Positions 1-12,536 of a stretch of DNA of 64,000 nt are shown one piece after another. Positions within the stretch are counted from its first letter, which is position 1. Every line of letters starts with the position of its first letter. Source of the stretch: Aeoliella straminimaris (GTDB taxonomy: Bacteria; Planctomycetota; Planctomycetia; Pirellulales; Lacipirellulaceae); assembly GCF_024054565.1 (NCBI RefSeq), contig NZ_JAMXLR010000092.1:124001-188000 (forward strand), given 5' to 3'. Below the pieces are notes generated by a model that saw only the letters and a program-made list of their open reading frames with translations, made no database searches and was not told the origin of the DNA. A program made the translations under genes and the position numbers.

Positions 1-1
1 A

Positions 2-931
2 CCGTATGCCTTGTTGGCTGCCCTGAGCATGCCAGCGGTTGGTATGGCGCAGCAGCCAGCCATCTCGCCTCAGTTGGACAACCAGCGAATCGATCAGCAG
101 ACTCCCGAAGACAATACCTTGCGACAGACCCAGCGTCGCGAAGCAGGGTTCCGCGGCACAGAAAGTGCCACCGAACAGCCGGGCGCCCAGTCGGAAGCGA
201 ATCAGGAATTGACGAATTATCTGGCGGCGAAACTCTACCTGGCCAATCAGTGCCAGATTGAACTCGCCGAGATGGCCGCCAATCAGGCCAAATCGCAAGA
301 CGTCAAGAACCTGGCCAACGACATCAAGCAGTCGCACCAGCAGGCAAACCAGAAGCTGGTCAGCGCGATGCCTCAACTGAAACAGGTGAAGGATCTGTCT
401 GGTAACGATAGCGATCATGCCACGCGTGACGACGCTGCAACTTCGCAGAATGCCGACACCGCGGAACGGAACGCCAGAACGCCTCGCGATCGCGTTGCAT
501 CGAATCTGCGCGACAACCGAGTGGCGAACAGCAATCGCGTCGCACCGGCACTAAGCAGCGACACTCAGGCACCCGTCGATGGGGCCGCTCAGAAGCTGCT
601 GAACATTGAACGTCGTGCCATCGAGAACAACCACAAGCTGACCAAGCAGATGTTCTCGGATAAGCAAGGCGAGAAATTCGACATGTGCTATGTTGGCGCT
701 GTGATCGGCAGCCATAACTGGATGCACTCGGAACTAAGCGCGATTCAGGACGTGGACGCGCCTCAGTTCATGCAGATCGTCGATGAAGCCGACAACAAGG
801 TCCAGCAGCATCTTGGTACTGCCAAGCAACTCGCCAAGAAGATGCAGGACCAGCAGTCGAACGAGGGTTCGACGTCGGACTCGCGCGACTCGACTGATTC
901 ACGCGACTCGACTGACTCGTTTCGCAACTAA
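2..931 (+). CDS. DUF4142 domain protein, 5' end cut by window edge
   Basis: The frame is open to the first base of the window, and the visible N-terminus (LLAALSMPAVGMAQQ) is the second half of a signal peptide, so the true start lies upstream. The region from about residue 65 to 115, with ELTNYLAAKLYLANQCQIEL and the following helices, and a second helical part near residues 195-280, match the DUF4142 family, which has a ferritin-like four-helix fold and no established reaction. Between the two halves is a low-complexity insert of about 60 residues rich in Asp, Arg, Asn and Ala. The C-terminus is a short Ser-Arg-Asp-Ser-Thr-Asp repeat. It is probably an exported protein; the function is unknown. 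A strong hairpin terminator follows. Confidence 0.75.
   Translation, partial: PYALLAALSMPAVGMAQQPAISPQLDNQRIDQQTPEDNTLRQTQRREAGFRGTESATEQPGAQSEANQELTNYLAAKLYLANQCQIELAEMAANQAKSQDVKNLANDIKQSHQQANQKLVSAMPQLKQVKDLSGNDSDHATRDDAATSQNADTAERNARTPRDRVASNLRDNRVANSNRVAPALSSDTQAPVDGAAQKLLNIERRAIENNHKLTKQMFSDKQGEKFDMCYVGAVIGSHNWMHSELSAIQDVDAPQFMQIVDEADNKVQQHLGTAKQLAKKMQDQQSNEGSTSDSRDSTDSRDSTDSFRN
881..916 (+). repeat. Two-copy 18-bp repeat coding for SRDSTD
   Basis: Two adjacent 18-bp units, differing at a few third-codon positions, encode SRDSTD twice at the end of the DUF4142 gene. The synonymous differences show the peptide repeat has been kept while the DNA drifted. Confidence 0.7.
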
Positions 932-963
932 GGTTGAGTTCGATATAGTCTAGAGAGAGTACC

Positions 964-999
964 AGCCCGGTCGGCCTTCAAAGCCGATCGGGCTTTTTC
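964..999 (+). terminator. Rho-independent terminator after the DUF4142 gene
   Basis: A 12-bp GC-rich stem (AGCCCGGTCGGC with GCCGATCGGGCT, one G-T pair) encloses a 7-base loop and is followed directly by TTTTCT. It lies 33 bases after the stop codon. On the other strand no T-run follows the stem, so it should act mainly on the plus-strand gene. Confidence 0.85.
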
Positions 1000-1031
1000 T
1001 ATGGACGCTTTGGGGAGATCGGAGCAACGAC

Positions 1032-2348
1032 TCAGTCCCGGATGCTCTCCCAGAGTTCTTCCTCGTGATTGCGCCCGTTCCTGGCGGAAACCTCCGTCCA
1101 TACAAGCCGCCCACCATGCCGGAGCACGAGTGCATCGACGAAGGAAGCCAGGTCCTGCGCCTGACGCGGGAATGTACTGTTCATGTAGGTAGAGCGTGAC
1201 TTGCCGTCTTGCTCGAGCCGCACTATCCACTGACCTCCATCGACGATGTTCGCAGAGTATTCCTTGTCGAGGCGGGGGATTTTGAGTCGAGCAACTTCCT
1301 TTGCCAGTTTCTGTATTGCCTGGGGCGGCAATTGGAATTGGCTCTCGTACCAGTAGGTCGTATCCGAACTGACACCCTTTGGCCCCAGCGAACCGAGCCG
1401 ATGCATCACCACTCGACCATCGGGGTGAATGACCGTGGTGTTGAGGCCATTCAGCCCGCTTCCTCGACCCAGTTCGAGTCGAAATGGCTGCATCGGATCG
1501 AACGCATCCAATCGTTCAGGCCTCTTGGTTTGCTGTGGCTTTTGTGCGGGCGGTGAACCGTCCAGCTGGATACTGCCATCAAAATCCAGCAGTTCGTCGT
1601 AGAGTTGGACTGCACGAGCCTGGCCGACAGAGGGAGCGAAATCAATCTCGACAACGATGGATTCCGATTGGTCATCGGCCACGTCGATCGTGAGATCGTT
1701 AACGCCGTGGGCACGGAGGATCTTGGTAAGACCGTCTATCATTCCCGCGCGGACGTCCTCGGGGGCACGAATTGTGGCCGATGTCGAAGCAGGGGCAGGT
1801 GGCCCGGGTGTCGGGGCGTCGTTCGCAAGGCCATTCCAAGTATCGACCACACGAAAGTTGGGCTCGAGAGTCATCTTGGTCACCTTGCCCTGCTCGATCT
1901 CAAACACAATCACAGTGCTGAACTCAAGGGGACGACCAAAGACGGGGGGATCGCCCACTGGCTTACCGAGTGGAAAGTGGATCTGCCCGCTATAGAACGT
2001 GGCGGGCATAGGCAACGAGCCGCCCGGCACCAACTCGCTCACTTCCACCTGCTTTCCACCCCGGGCGGCGGTGAAACTCTTCAGGTAGAGCTTCTGATCC
2101 TTGATCTCCCAGCTGGCTTCGTAGCCTTTCCAGTTGGCCGTGCTCGGTACGTCGAAACCGGGCGACTTGAACTTGCCTTTGTCGTCCCACCATAGCGCAC
2201 TGAGCGGGTTCTGCTGGATCGTCCGCTCGTTGCCTTCGAACACGCACTCATCAAGAATCTGGTTCGTGGCGAAACAAGCTCCGGGCGACAGCAACAGTGC
2301 GACGCTGGCGACCGTGATGCAAAACGCGGATGGGTGGTGTATGAACAT
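1032..2348 (-). CDS. Secreted protein of unknown function
   Basis: About 438 residues. I chose the ATG at 2348 because it starts a typical signal peptide (MFIHHPSAFCITVASVALLL, cleavage near ACFA); the frame is open further upstream to 2405 but that part looks non-coding. The mature part has no motif I recognise. A proline and alanine linker near residue 185 separates an N-terminal half from a C-terminal half. The C-terminal half contains FRLELGRGSGLNGLNTTVIH and a basic/acidic tail. It runs against the upstream gene, tail to tail with it. No function can be assigned. Confidence 0.7.
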   Translation of the reverse strand: MFIHHPSAFCITVASVALLLSPGACFATNQILDECVFEGNERTIQQNPLSALWWDDKGKFKSPGFDVPSTANWKGYEASWEIKDQKLYLKSFTAARGGKQVEVSELVPGGSLPMPATFYSGQIHFPLGKPVGDPPVFGRPLEFSTVIVFEIEQGKVTKMTLEPNFRVVDTWNGLANDAPTPGPPAPASTSATIRAPEDVRAGMIDGLTKILRAHGVNDLTIDVADDQSESIVVEIDFAPSVGQARAVQLYDELLDFDGSIQLDGSPPAQKPQQTKRPERLDAFDPMQPFRLELGRGSGLNGLNTTVIHPDGRVVMHRLGSLGPKGVSSDTTYWYESQFQLPPQAIQKLAKEVARLKIPRLDKEYSANIVDGGQWIVRLEQDGKSRSTYMNSTFPRQAQDLASFVDALVLRHGGRLVWTEVSARNGRNHEEELWESIRD

Positions 2349-2458
2349 GGTCTTATCAATGCTGACCTGCCTTGAACGACTGCCAGCGCTTCTTTTGAAC
2401 CTCAATGAAGCTCGTTTGTCCAGGGCTACTTGTCCCCGTTGTCGCGATCACTCCAGGC

Positions 2459-2839
2459 TCACGGATTCCGCTTGCACTGGTAATACGCCAGTGTGCAGCC
2501 AAACGGCGGAACGGCGAGGGCGACGAGGAACAATACGATCTGCTGCTTGTTTCCCATTGCACTCCGCGTCAGAAGTACGCAGGAAATGACTATCGTAGCT
2601 CCTATCGCCAGCAATGCCACGCAGTACAGTCCAAACGCAGTGGGCGAAATGTAGTTTGGGCTGTCGGGCGGCCACAGCGGCGATACGAACTTGTGCGGGG
2701 CGATGCGGAGGCAGAACCATGCATAGAACAGCGTGGACCACCAAGGAAACAGTCCGAACCAGATATCGAGCACTCTACTGGGCGACTTACCAGCGGTGCC
2801 ACCTACTCCCTGCGGCGATCGATAGGGATTCTCTGTCAC
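2459..2839 (-). CDS. Small membrane protein with MTENPYRSP start
   Basis: About 126 residues with three or four hydrophobic segments (near residues 25-45, 68-90 and 95-115). I chose the GTG at 2839 because GGGAG lies six bases upstream and because the resulting start, MTENPYRSP, is the typical opening of many small planctomycete integral membrane proteins. The longer reading from a TTG at 2845 would leave no room for that ribosome-binding site. Function is unknown. It lies between the unknown secreted protein and the LarA-like gene on the same strand. Confidence 0.7.
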   Translation of the reverse strand: MTENPYRSPQGVGGTAGKSPSRVLDIWFGLFPWWSTLFYAWFCLRIAPHKFVSPLWPPDSPNYISPTAFGLYCVALLAIGATIVISCVLLTRSAMGNKQQIVLFLVALAVPPFGCTLAYYQCKRNP

Positions 2840-2884
2840 GTTCAACTCCCTACGAGCCGTGCATTAGAGCTGAGGGTACCACTC

Positions 2885-4102
2885 CTAAAACGCCAACCGC
2901 ATCCGACCATCCACAAACTCCGGTTCCGCGGTCTCTGCTTTCACCGTGCACAACGGATGCTCGGCCAGCTCCTCTACCAAGGCGTCGCTGGCGTAGATGG
3001 AACCGAGGTGCAGGGTGTTGGGCACCACCAGCCAGCGGTCGGTGCCGCTGCGGTCGGCGCACCATTGCAGGGCATCGGCGTCGTCCTTAGCTACATGGCA
3101 CATCTTGATGCGGTCCATGTCGCCGGTGGTTTCGGCGTTGATGCGGGTCTTTTCGAAGTCGATCGCGTCGTACAGACGCTGCGTGATGCAGTCGCCCAGG
3201 CCGAATCCCAGGGCGTTGCCTTGCGACGCCGGGGTGAGTTCCAGGGCCGCAATGCTGCCGATCTTGGGCGTGGGGAAGTCGGGCACGTCGTGGATGCCGC
3301 GACGGCCGATCACGTTGGGGTCCATGCCCAGGCCGCTGAATGTCTTGCCAATCTGGTCGACGATCAGCACGTCCAGTTTGTCGACGGGTAGCTTCGGAAA
3401 GTAGTCGTTGGTGTAGTGGTCCAGCAGCTTGGGCTCTTCGGTGATGAACTCGTCGGGCGGCAGGGCGTGGAGCTCGGCCGTCTGGTCGAAGCCATCTTCC
3501 AGGATGCCCAGTCCGGCGAAGATCTTGCCGGTACCGATGATCGCCTCGCCCATGGCAATGATGGCGTCGGCCTTTTGCAGCGTGGGAACCTTGTGGAAGG
3601 TTCGTGCACCGTTGATCTTGCCCATGCCGATGGTCATCATCTTCATCAGCCCGCTTTGGATCGGCCCGGTGAAGCAGGTGTGCAGCTTGATGCGATTGAG
3701 GACCAGCACGCCATCCGCCTCATGGCAGTTGCGGTCGACGGTGATCGGACCGGTGAAGGTCTCGCCAATCTCTACAACGTCCATCGACGCCAGGATCGGC
3801 ATCTCCATCGCTTCTTCGGTGATGCCGAGCGACTCGATCATGGCCCGCTGCCCGGGCCCGGTAGCCCCGTTGTGCGATCCCATGCAGGGCACCAGGAACG
3901 GCTGGGCCCCGCGGCTCTTGAGCCAGTCGCCCGCCGCGCGGGTGATGGCCGCGATGTTCGAGATGCCACGACTGCCACAGGTGATGGCCACCCGTCCCTG
4001 AGGAACCTCGCACGCGAGGCCGTCGAGCGCTGCATAGACGGCCTTCGGAATGTCGGCGATGGGATTGCTAGCCAATTGCTGGCTGATTTTGTGGAGTTTC
4101 AT
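2885..4102 (-). CDS. LarA-like (DUF2088) nickel-pincer-type racemase/epimerase
   Basis: 405 residues, close to the usual size of the lactate racemase family, whose known members use a nickel pincer cofactor to racemise or epimerise 2-hydroxy acids or sugars. GSHNGATG (His77) corresponds in place to the family's first histidine motif. KLHTCFTGPIQSGLMK carries His141 and Lys154, which correspond roughly to the histidine and the cofactor-binding lysine of LarA; the spacing is somewhat longer, so the equivalence is inferred. There is no signal peptide, so it should be cytoplasmic. The substrate cannot be read from sequence. No larB, larC or larE cofactor genes are in the window. The GH172 gene upstream on the same strand hints at sugar metabolism. 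Confidence 0.65.
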   Translation of the reverse strand: MKLHKISQQLASNPIADIPKAVYAALDGLACEVPQGRVAITCGSRGISNIAAITRAAGDWLKSRGAQPFLVPCMGSHNGATGPGQRAMIESLGITEEAMEMPILASMDVVEIGETFTGPITVDRNCHEADGVLVLNRIKLHTCFTGPIQSGLMKMMTIGMGKINGARTFHKVPTLQKADAIIAMGEAIIGTGKIFAGLGILEDGFDQTAELHALPPDEFITEEPKLLDHYTNDYFPKLPVDKLDVLIVDQIGKTFSGLGMDPNVIGRRGIHDVPDFPTPKIGSIAALELTPASQGNALGFGLGDCITQRLYDAIDFEKTRINAETTGDMDRIKMCHVAKDDADALQWCADRSGTDRWLVVPNTLHLGSIYASDALVEELAEHPLCTVKAETAEPEFVDGRMRLAF

Positions 4103-4263
4103 CCTGTGCTCGTTGGTCGGACGTCATGATCGTGGGCGAGCCTTTCATTATTCTCCATGTGCTCGCCCAGGTAAATCGATCCGTTGCGGTGAATGTTATC
4201 CAGTAAGCGCAACCGTACGGATGCCCGACGCGACACGAAGCGGGCGGAGCGGCTGGCAAGGTT

Positions 4264-5418
4264 CTAGGGATTGAGCAGCGGTTGGAGGTCCGCCGTCCGC
4301 TCTTTGACCGTAGGGAACGGCCCCAGCGGTTCACTCGGTACCGGTTCGTACCAGAAGCTGGCGGCCGACCAGTCGTCGTCCCGTTCGTAGTAGCAGCAGC
4401 CGATTTGCTGGATGGTCACGCGGCATTCCTTCTTCCAGTAGATCGGGTCGGGCAGGTGCCAGCGATACATCGAAATGTACGTCATGGGGACTTCGACCTT
4501 CTTGTTCTGGGGGAGCTCGATTTGCTCGAACTTCTCTTTCGACCTCTCCAACAAGCTGCAGCCGTGGTACTGGTAAGTGGTGTTCTGGATGCCGTACGAC
4601 AGGCCGACGTAGTCTTCGCTGCCGGTGCCGCAGATGGTGGGGAACTCGTCGTCGCCATCCATATAGACTTTCACTTCGCCCTCGCCCCACCAACCGGGAT
4701 GCAAGGTGCGGACGCCGATCATCGAGCCGATGAAGCGGCCCTTGCCGGTTCGCTTCGGCAGCAACTCAAAATCCTCCTTGATGGTGGTGGGGTTAGCGCG
4801 GCGAAAGTTTGTGTGCAGTCGGCCGACGCTCTCGGGGTGATCTTCGTTCAAGGTGTAGTCCATCTGGTAGTAAACGATGCAATCGGTGTCGCCCTCGTTG
4901 GTCAGGGTGAATCTTGCCCGCTCGGTGAAAGGCATAGGCAACCAGAAGTTGAATGCCTCCTTTTCGCCAGTCGAATGCACCGCCGACTGGTAGGCGGTCG
5001 ATTTGGCGTGTGAGCTGCCCATGAAGTCGCCGATGGGGCATTCGATGCTGGGGTGGTCCTGCCCATCCCAGTATCCGCGGATGACGATGTCGCGGAGCAT
5101 GGGCTTATCTCGGTTGCGGCCCCAGGTGCCCGTCATCCAGATATGGCGGATGGTGCCGGAGCCTTCGATGTCGCAGAGCAGATAAGTCTGGCCGGCCTTC
5201 AGGTCGAACCTGGGGGCTCCTTTGCGCCCGACGCCAATTTCGCTGGCCGCCTGTCCCCCCTGGCCGGGCGCGCCCGTCGGGTTTTCAGCAGAAATCGACC
5301 GGGAGACGATCTGATTATCAACATCGAACAATTCGTCGCCCTGCGGCGGTTGGGCCGTGGCACTCGCTTGCAGTAGGGCCAGGGCGACAAGTGATAGCAC
5401 GAAGGTGCGGATGGTCAT
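4264..5418 (-). CDS. GH172 (DUF2961) glycoside hydrolase, secreted
   Basis: 384 residues from the ATG at 5418, which opens a clean signal peptide (MTIRTFVLSLVALALLQASA, cleavage before QPPQG). The upstream 108 codons of open frame look non-coding. The DUF2961/GH172 family includes difructose-anhydride-forming enzymes and arabinofuranosidases. The conserved core is visible: RHIWMTGTW near residue 90, then WWGEGEVKVYMDGD and TICGTGSEDYVG. The glutamates in GEGEVKVY and GTGSEDY are the likely catalytic pair by comparison with characterised GH172 enzymes. It probably acts on a fructose- or arabinofuranose-containing glycan outside the cytoplasm. It is divergently oriented from metH. Confidence 0.85.
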   Translation of the reverse strand: MTIRTFVLSLVALALLQASATAQPPQGDELFDVDNQIVSRSISAENPTGAPGQGGQAASEIGVGRKGAPRFDLKAGQTYLLCDIEGSGTIRHIWMTGTWGRNRDKPMLRDIVIRGYWDGQDHPSIECPIGDFMGSSHAKSTAYQSAVHSTGEKEAFNFWLPMPFTERARFTLTNEGDTDCIVYYQMDYTLNEDHPESVGRLHTNFRRANPTTIKEDFELLPKRTGKGRFIGSMIGVRTLHPGWWGEGEVKVYMDGDDEFPTICGTGSEDYVGLSYGIQNTTYQYHGCSLLERSKEKFEQIELPQNKKVEVPMTYISMYRWHLPDPIYWKKECRVTIQQIGCCYYERDDDWSAASFWYEPVPSEPLGPFPTVKERTADLQPLLNP

Positions 5419-5833
5419 GGTGATCGCCTTCTCGAGAGGATGGTTGGCTTGGCAAGTCGTACACAAATCTGGTTGGATAGCGGTTAGTCGACGCCGCCAG
5501 CGCTGGGCATTTTCTCGGGCAACGCCCACGGTTGCGATTGGTGGGCCCTTCCAGCGGCGTGGCAGCGCACCATTTACTGTAAGGCCCGCTTTGGCGTGAT
5601 CATAGGATTTTTGCCGAGTTCCATTCCGGGTTTCCGGATCTTTTCGGGGGAGATTTCCTGGTCGCGGCCCATGGCATTTCCTCCACGGGCGAACTAGATT
5701 TCGCCTGCGGTGTCCCTGCTCCAGGGTTAAGGGCAAGGCCAAAACGTGTTATGATGCCATGTTTGCCCTGACTGGCTGCAGATAGCTGTCGGGATCCGGC
5801 GCACCCCGAGCGAACCTTCACTTAGAACTTTCT
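5419..5833. other. Divergent intergenic region between GH172 gene and metH
   Basis: About 415 bases holding the promoters of two divergent genes. I looked for a cobalamin or SAM/SAH riboswitch because metH is downstream, and saw no convincing conserved core. The small open frames here have no recognisable product. Confidence 0.5.
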
Positions 5834-9550
<3,717 letters not shown>

Positions 9551-9568
9551 CATTTCATACTCGACGGT

Positions 9569-9603
9569 CCAATAGCCGGTCCGCTAGGCGGTCCGGCTAT
9601 TGG
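9569..9603. terminator. Near-perfect hairpin between convergent metH and msrA
   Basis: A 35-base inverted repeat (CCAATAGCCGG pairs with CCGGCTATTGG, one T-T mismatch, then CCGC with GCGG, three-base loop) lies midway between two convergent genes. It is symmetrical and has no long T-run, so it is a candidate bidirectional terminator or transcript-end stabiliser. Confidence 0.6.
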
Positions 9604-9624
9604 TGATCGATCAATGAATGCTCG

Positions 9625-10305
9625 TTACTTGGCCGCTTCTTCCTTCTTCAGCTTGTCCTTGAACACCTTGCGGAACTTATTGACCTTCGGTTGCACCACG
9701 GCGCGGCAGTAGGGTTGGTTGGGGTTTTCGGCCAGGTAGTTCTGGTGGTAGTCTTCGGCGGGCCAGAATTTCTGGAACTCGGTAACCTCGGTGACGATGG
9801 GGCGGCGGTAGGCACGCTCCTTATTGAGTTCGGTGATCGCCTGCTCGCTCAGTTCCTTCTGCTCTTTATTGTGGTAGAACACCGCACTGCGGTACTGGGG
9901 GCCGACGTCGTTCCCCTGGCGGTTGAGTGTCGTGGGGTCGTGGGTTTTGAAGTGAACTTCGAGCAGTTCGGCAAAGCTTACCTTGGCGGGATCGTACTCG
10001 ATCTGAATCACCTCGGCATGGCCAGTGCGACCGCTGCAGACTTGCTGATAGGTGGGATTCTCGACAAATCCACCGCTATAGCCGCTGGTGACCTTTTCGA
10101 CACCTTCGAGCTCGAGGAAGACGGCCTCGGTGCACCAGAAACATCCACCACCAAAAGTTGCTTGCTCCATCTTCTCCCTCGGTTTGTCGTTCTTCGTGAC
10201 TGGGTTCGCGGCCGGCTGTTCTTCGCCATGTGCCGCCTGAAGACTGCAGCCAGCAACCATCGCAACCAGCAGCAGCAGATAGGTAACCGTTCGGAAATAC
10301 AGCAT
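9625..10305 (-). CDS. msrA: Peptide methionine sulfoxide reductase MsrA, lipoprotein form
   Basis: 226 residues. MsrA reduces methionine-S-sulfoxide in oxidised proteins. The catalytic motif FGGGCFWCTE puts the nucleophilic cysteine at residue 55, and GYSGG, GHAEVIQIEYDP and PQYRSAVFYHN complete the family signature. The first 20 residues form a lipoprotein signal with lipobox VAGC (Cys20), so the enzyme should be membrane-anchored on the outer face of the cytoplasmic membrane or in the outer membrane, repairing exported proteins. Cysteines beyond the active site are few (Cys58 next to the active site; Cys in QVCSG and PYCRA), consistent with a thioredoxin-like reductant. No msrB domain is fused. 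Confidence 0.95.
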   Translation of the reverse strand: MLYFRTVTYLLLLVAMVAGCSLQAAHGEEQPAANPVTKNDKPREKMEQATFGGGCFWCTEAVFLELEGVEKVTSGYSGGFVENPTYQQVCSGRTGHAEVIQIEYDPAKVSFAELLEVHFKTHDPTTLNRQGNDVGPQYRSAVFYHNKEQKELSEQAITELNKERAYRRPIVTEVTEFQKFWPAEDYHQNYLAENPNQPYCRAVVQPKVNKFRKVFKDKLKKEEAAK

Positions 10306-10459
10306 ACGAGCCCCTCTCGCATCGAAATTCGCGCGGATTGTCTATACGGAGGCGGACGCCCCGGGCGCCGCCCTACTATTCTACGCGGCTCGCCAGGAAT
10401 GGGAGCGCCAGAAAATGCCGGGAACGGAAAACGATACCCGTTTGCGGGCGATTGCCCCC

Positions 10460-11902
10460 CTAAGTCTGGCGTCGCCAGTGCCAGATGCCGGCCATTAGCC
10501 CCATGGCTGCGAGCAGACAGGTGGCGGGTTCGGGGACGCTGATGAGCGACAGTTCGTACATCTGCGCGGCATTGCCAATGCCCGAGATGCGGAGGAAATA
10601 GGTGCCGGGTTCGGTGAGATCGAACTCGACAATTTGCTCCGCTTCCCCCAGAGAGGTGGAGTTTTCGGTAACCAGTGACGAGATTCCGTCGGTGGCCAGC
10701 ATCTGCAGAACCAGATTGCTTTGCTCTCGGGGAGAGAAAAGCGTTTGGGTGCCTGCTGAGGCGGTGCCGTCGCGGCCATTCAGATAGGCGTCGGGGCCGA
10801 TGGGGGCCAGTTCGACGTTTACCGTGCGTGGTTGGGTGATCGTGAACTGGAAGTAGTCGATGTCTGAATCGTCGTCGATGCTGACAAAGTCGGTGTCGGT
10901 CGCCGCCACGAAGGTATCGTGCCCATCGGACCCCAGGACGACCTGTTGTAGAAAGTCCAGCGTACCGAGATCCGTGGCCGTAGCAGCCGTGTCGTTGCCG
11001 CCGTCTTTCTCCAGCACATCTCCGTACAGACGGTGCATGCCCAGGATGTCGTCGAATTGAGGGCCATCGAATTGCACGGACAGAATCGGCTCCATCAGGA
11101 AGGAGCCGAAGACGTGCTTGTCGTCTCCTTGGGTGGTGTCGTTCGATTCGTTGTGGGCGAGTCCCAATCCATGACCGATCTCATGCATCAACGTATTGCG
11201 TAACCGCAGGTGGTTGCCCTCGGGATTACCAAAGATGGTGACTTCCGAGGTATCGATCACCATGTCCGCCTGGTTCGGAAAGTAGTTGTAGGCCAACACG
11301 CTTGGGCGGACATCGCCATCGAGATAGTGGCCACTCAGCCGGTGATCGCCACGGCGATTGATGATTCCGCTGGAAAACGGGACGCGCGCGCCGTCGTCTA
11401 CTGCGTACTGACCATTCGTGTTGCTGGCGTACTGGAAATCGATGCCGGCTAATTCCGTCCAGCGATTGAACGAGCTATCGACGAGGCTGAACCAACTTCG
11501 CTGCGAAAGATCGGTCGTGCCGCCGGGACTGTTGCCTCCTTCGAACAAGTCGTCGAGAAACTCGACCAGGTCGCTGTCGGAGCTCGGCTCTTGCACGCCA
11601 GTCGGCAATCGCGTGCCATCGGGCACGATGCTCCACGTCAATTGCACGGGGCGCCCCAGCCCCGAGGTGCCTTGCGAAGTGTTGGTCCAGCCATTGTTCT
11701 GAGTACTGAACGGCGCCAACTGCGGATCATCGCCGCCGCCTCCCGTTTCGTACGGTGCGGGATTTGGCTGGCAACTCGATTCAAACGGACAGTACGAGAC
11801 GGTTCCCCCTCCCCCTCCGCACCACTGGCAGGCCAGGGTCGGAATTGCCGCGCACCAGGCCATCGCCATGGCAAAGAGGAGACTTATTTGGATGCGTGGC
11901 AT
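10460..11902 (-). CDS. Matrixin-like zinc metalloprotease with PEP-CTERM tail
   Basis: 480 residues with a signal peptide (first 25 residues). The zinc-binding metzincin motif HEIGHGLGLAH is intact with His240, Glu241, His244 and His250, followed by FGSFLMEPI, a plausible Met-turn. This fits peptidase family M10 or a close relative. After the protease domain a pre-peptidase-type beta domain runs to about residue 450. The C-terminus has the exosortase sorting signal: VPEPATCLLAAMG, a short hydrophobic helix, then WRRQT. Just after the signal peptide is an odd Cys/Gly-rich stretch (CQWCGGGGG). It is predicted to be exported, possibly released or anchored by exosortase, and to cleave extracellular proteins. 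Confidence 0.88.
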   Translation of the reverse strand: MPRIQISLLFAMAMAWCAAIPTLACQWCGGGGGTVSYCPFESSCQPNPAPYETGGGGDDPQLAPFSTQNNGWTNTSQGTSGLGRPVQLTWSIVPDGTRLPTGVQEPSSDSDLVEFLDDLFEGGNSPGGTTDLSQRSWFSLVDSSFNRWTELAGIDFQYASNTNGQYAVDDGARVPFSSGIINRRGDHRLSGHYLDGDVRPSVLAYNYFPNQADMVIDTSEVTIFGNPEGNHLRLRNTLMHEIGHGLGLAHNESNDTTQGDDKHVFGSFLMEPILSVQFDGPQFDDILGMHRLYGDVLEKDGGNDTAATATDLGTLDFLQQVVLGSDGHDTFVAATDTDFVSIDDDSDIDYFQFTITQPRTVNVELAPIGPDAYLNGRDGTASAGTQTLFSPREQSNLVLQMLATDGISSLVTENSTSLGEAEQIVEFDLTEPGTYFLRISGIGNAAQMYELSLISVPEPATCLLAAMGLMAGIWHWRRQT

Positions 11903-12536
11903 TGGCTACTCCGGCGTCTGATCGATATCGAACGCGCAACAGCCCACGCAGCGGTTGCAGGACTCGCAGGAGCAAGAGCTCTCACTATGTCCGTAAGCCG
12001 TGCGCGTTTGGTCCGCCGCCAGGTGGTGGGGACCGCGTAGCGAATTGTACGCATTCATCTGCAGGGGGTTTCTGTTGACGGTTTAGCGGCCAAAGCCGCA
12101 GGAAACCTTCCGACAGGCACCTCGCGCTTGCTGAAACTGAAGTAGCCGATTGTCGCCCATCCCATTTGGAGCCGACCACGAATCAACGTGGGACGTTTGC
12201 TAGATAGACTTCGCCCAGGGCAGCCAGGGGGCGACGGTGGCGTTGAATCACGAGCGACAGGGGGCAATGGAAGATGGACTGTTCGAACCAGGGCACCGGG
12301 CAAATCCCGATCTTTCCAGCATAACTACCCAGATTTCTGCTAGCAAACAATTTGCGCTAGTGTCAAATTCCCCCAAAGCCGTACGCCCGGCATAACCGAT
12401 ACATCCTTCCATGGGGGGCTGCCAGCGTGTGTTTGTGGCAGCAAGTGGGTCGCACCATTGCGTGTGGCCTGCGCGTTATCGATGGGCCGTCCTTCGTGGC
12501 GGTCCGGCTCGAAGCGAACTTGCTGTGCTTACACCA
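11903..12536. other. Long intergenic region, no gene seen
   Basis: About 630 bases between divergent secreted-protein genes. Several short open frames exist on both strands, but none has a signal peptide, motif or convincing ribosome-binding site. I see no hairpin terminator or RNA gene. It must contain the promoters for both neighbours. Confidence 0.4.

Noticed and set aside
5740..5833. Possible cobalamin, SAM or SAH riboswitch before metH
   Set aside because: I looked for conserved cores of these classes and found none that fit. A covariance-model search would settle it.
12055..12303. An 82-codon minus-strand frame in the long gap at 11.9-12.5 kb
   Set aside because: Pro/Ser/Arg-rich with no motif and no ribosome-binding site, typical of random GC-rich open frames.
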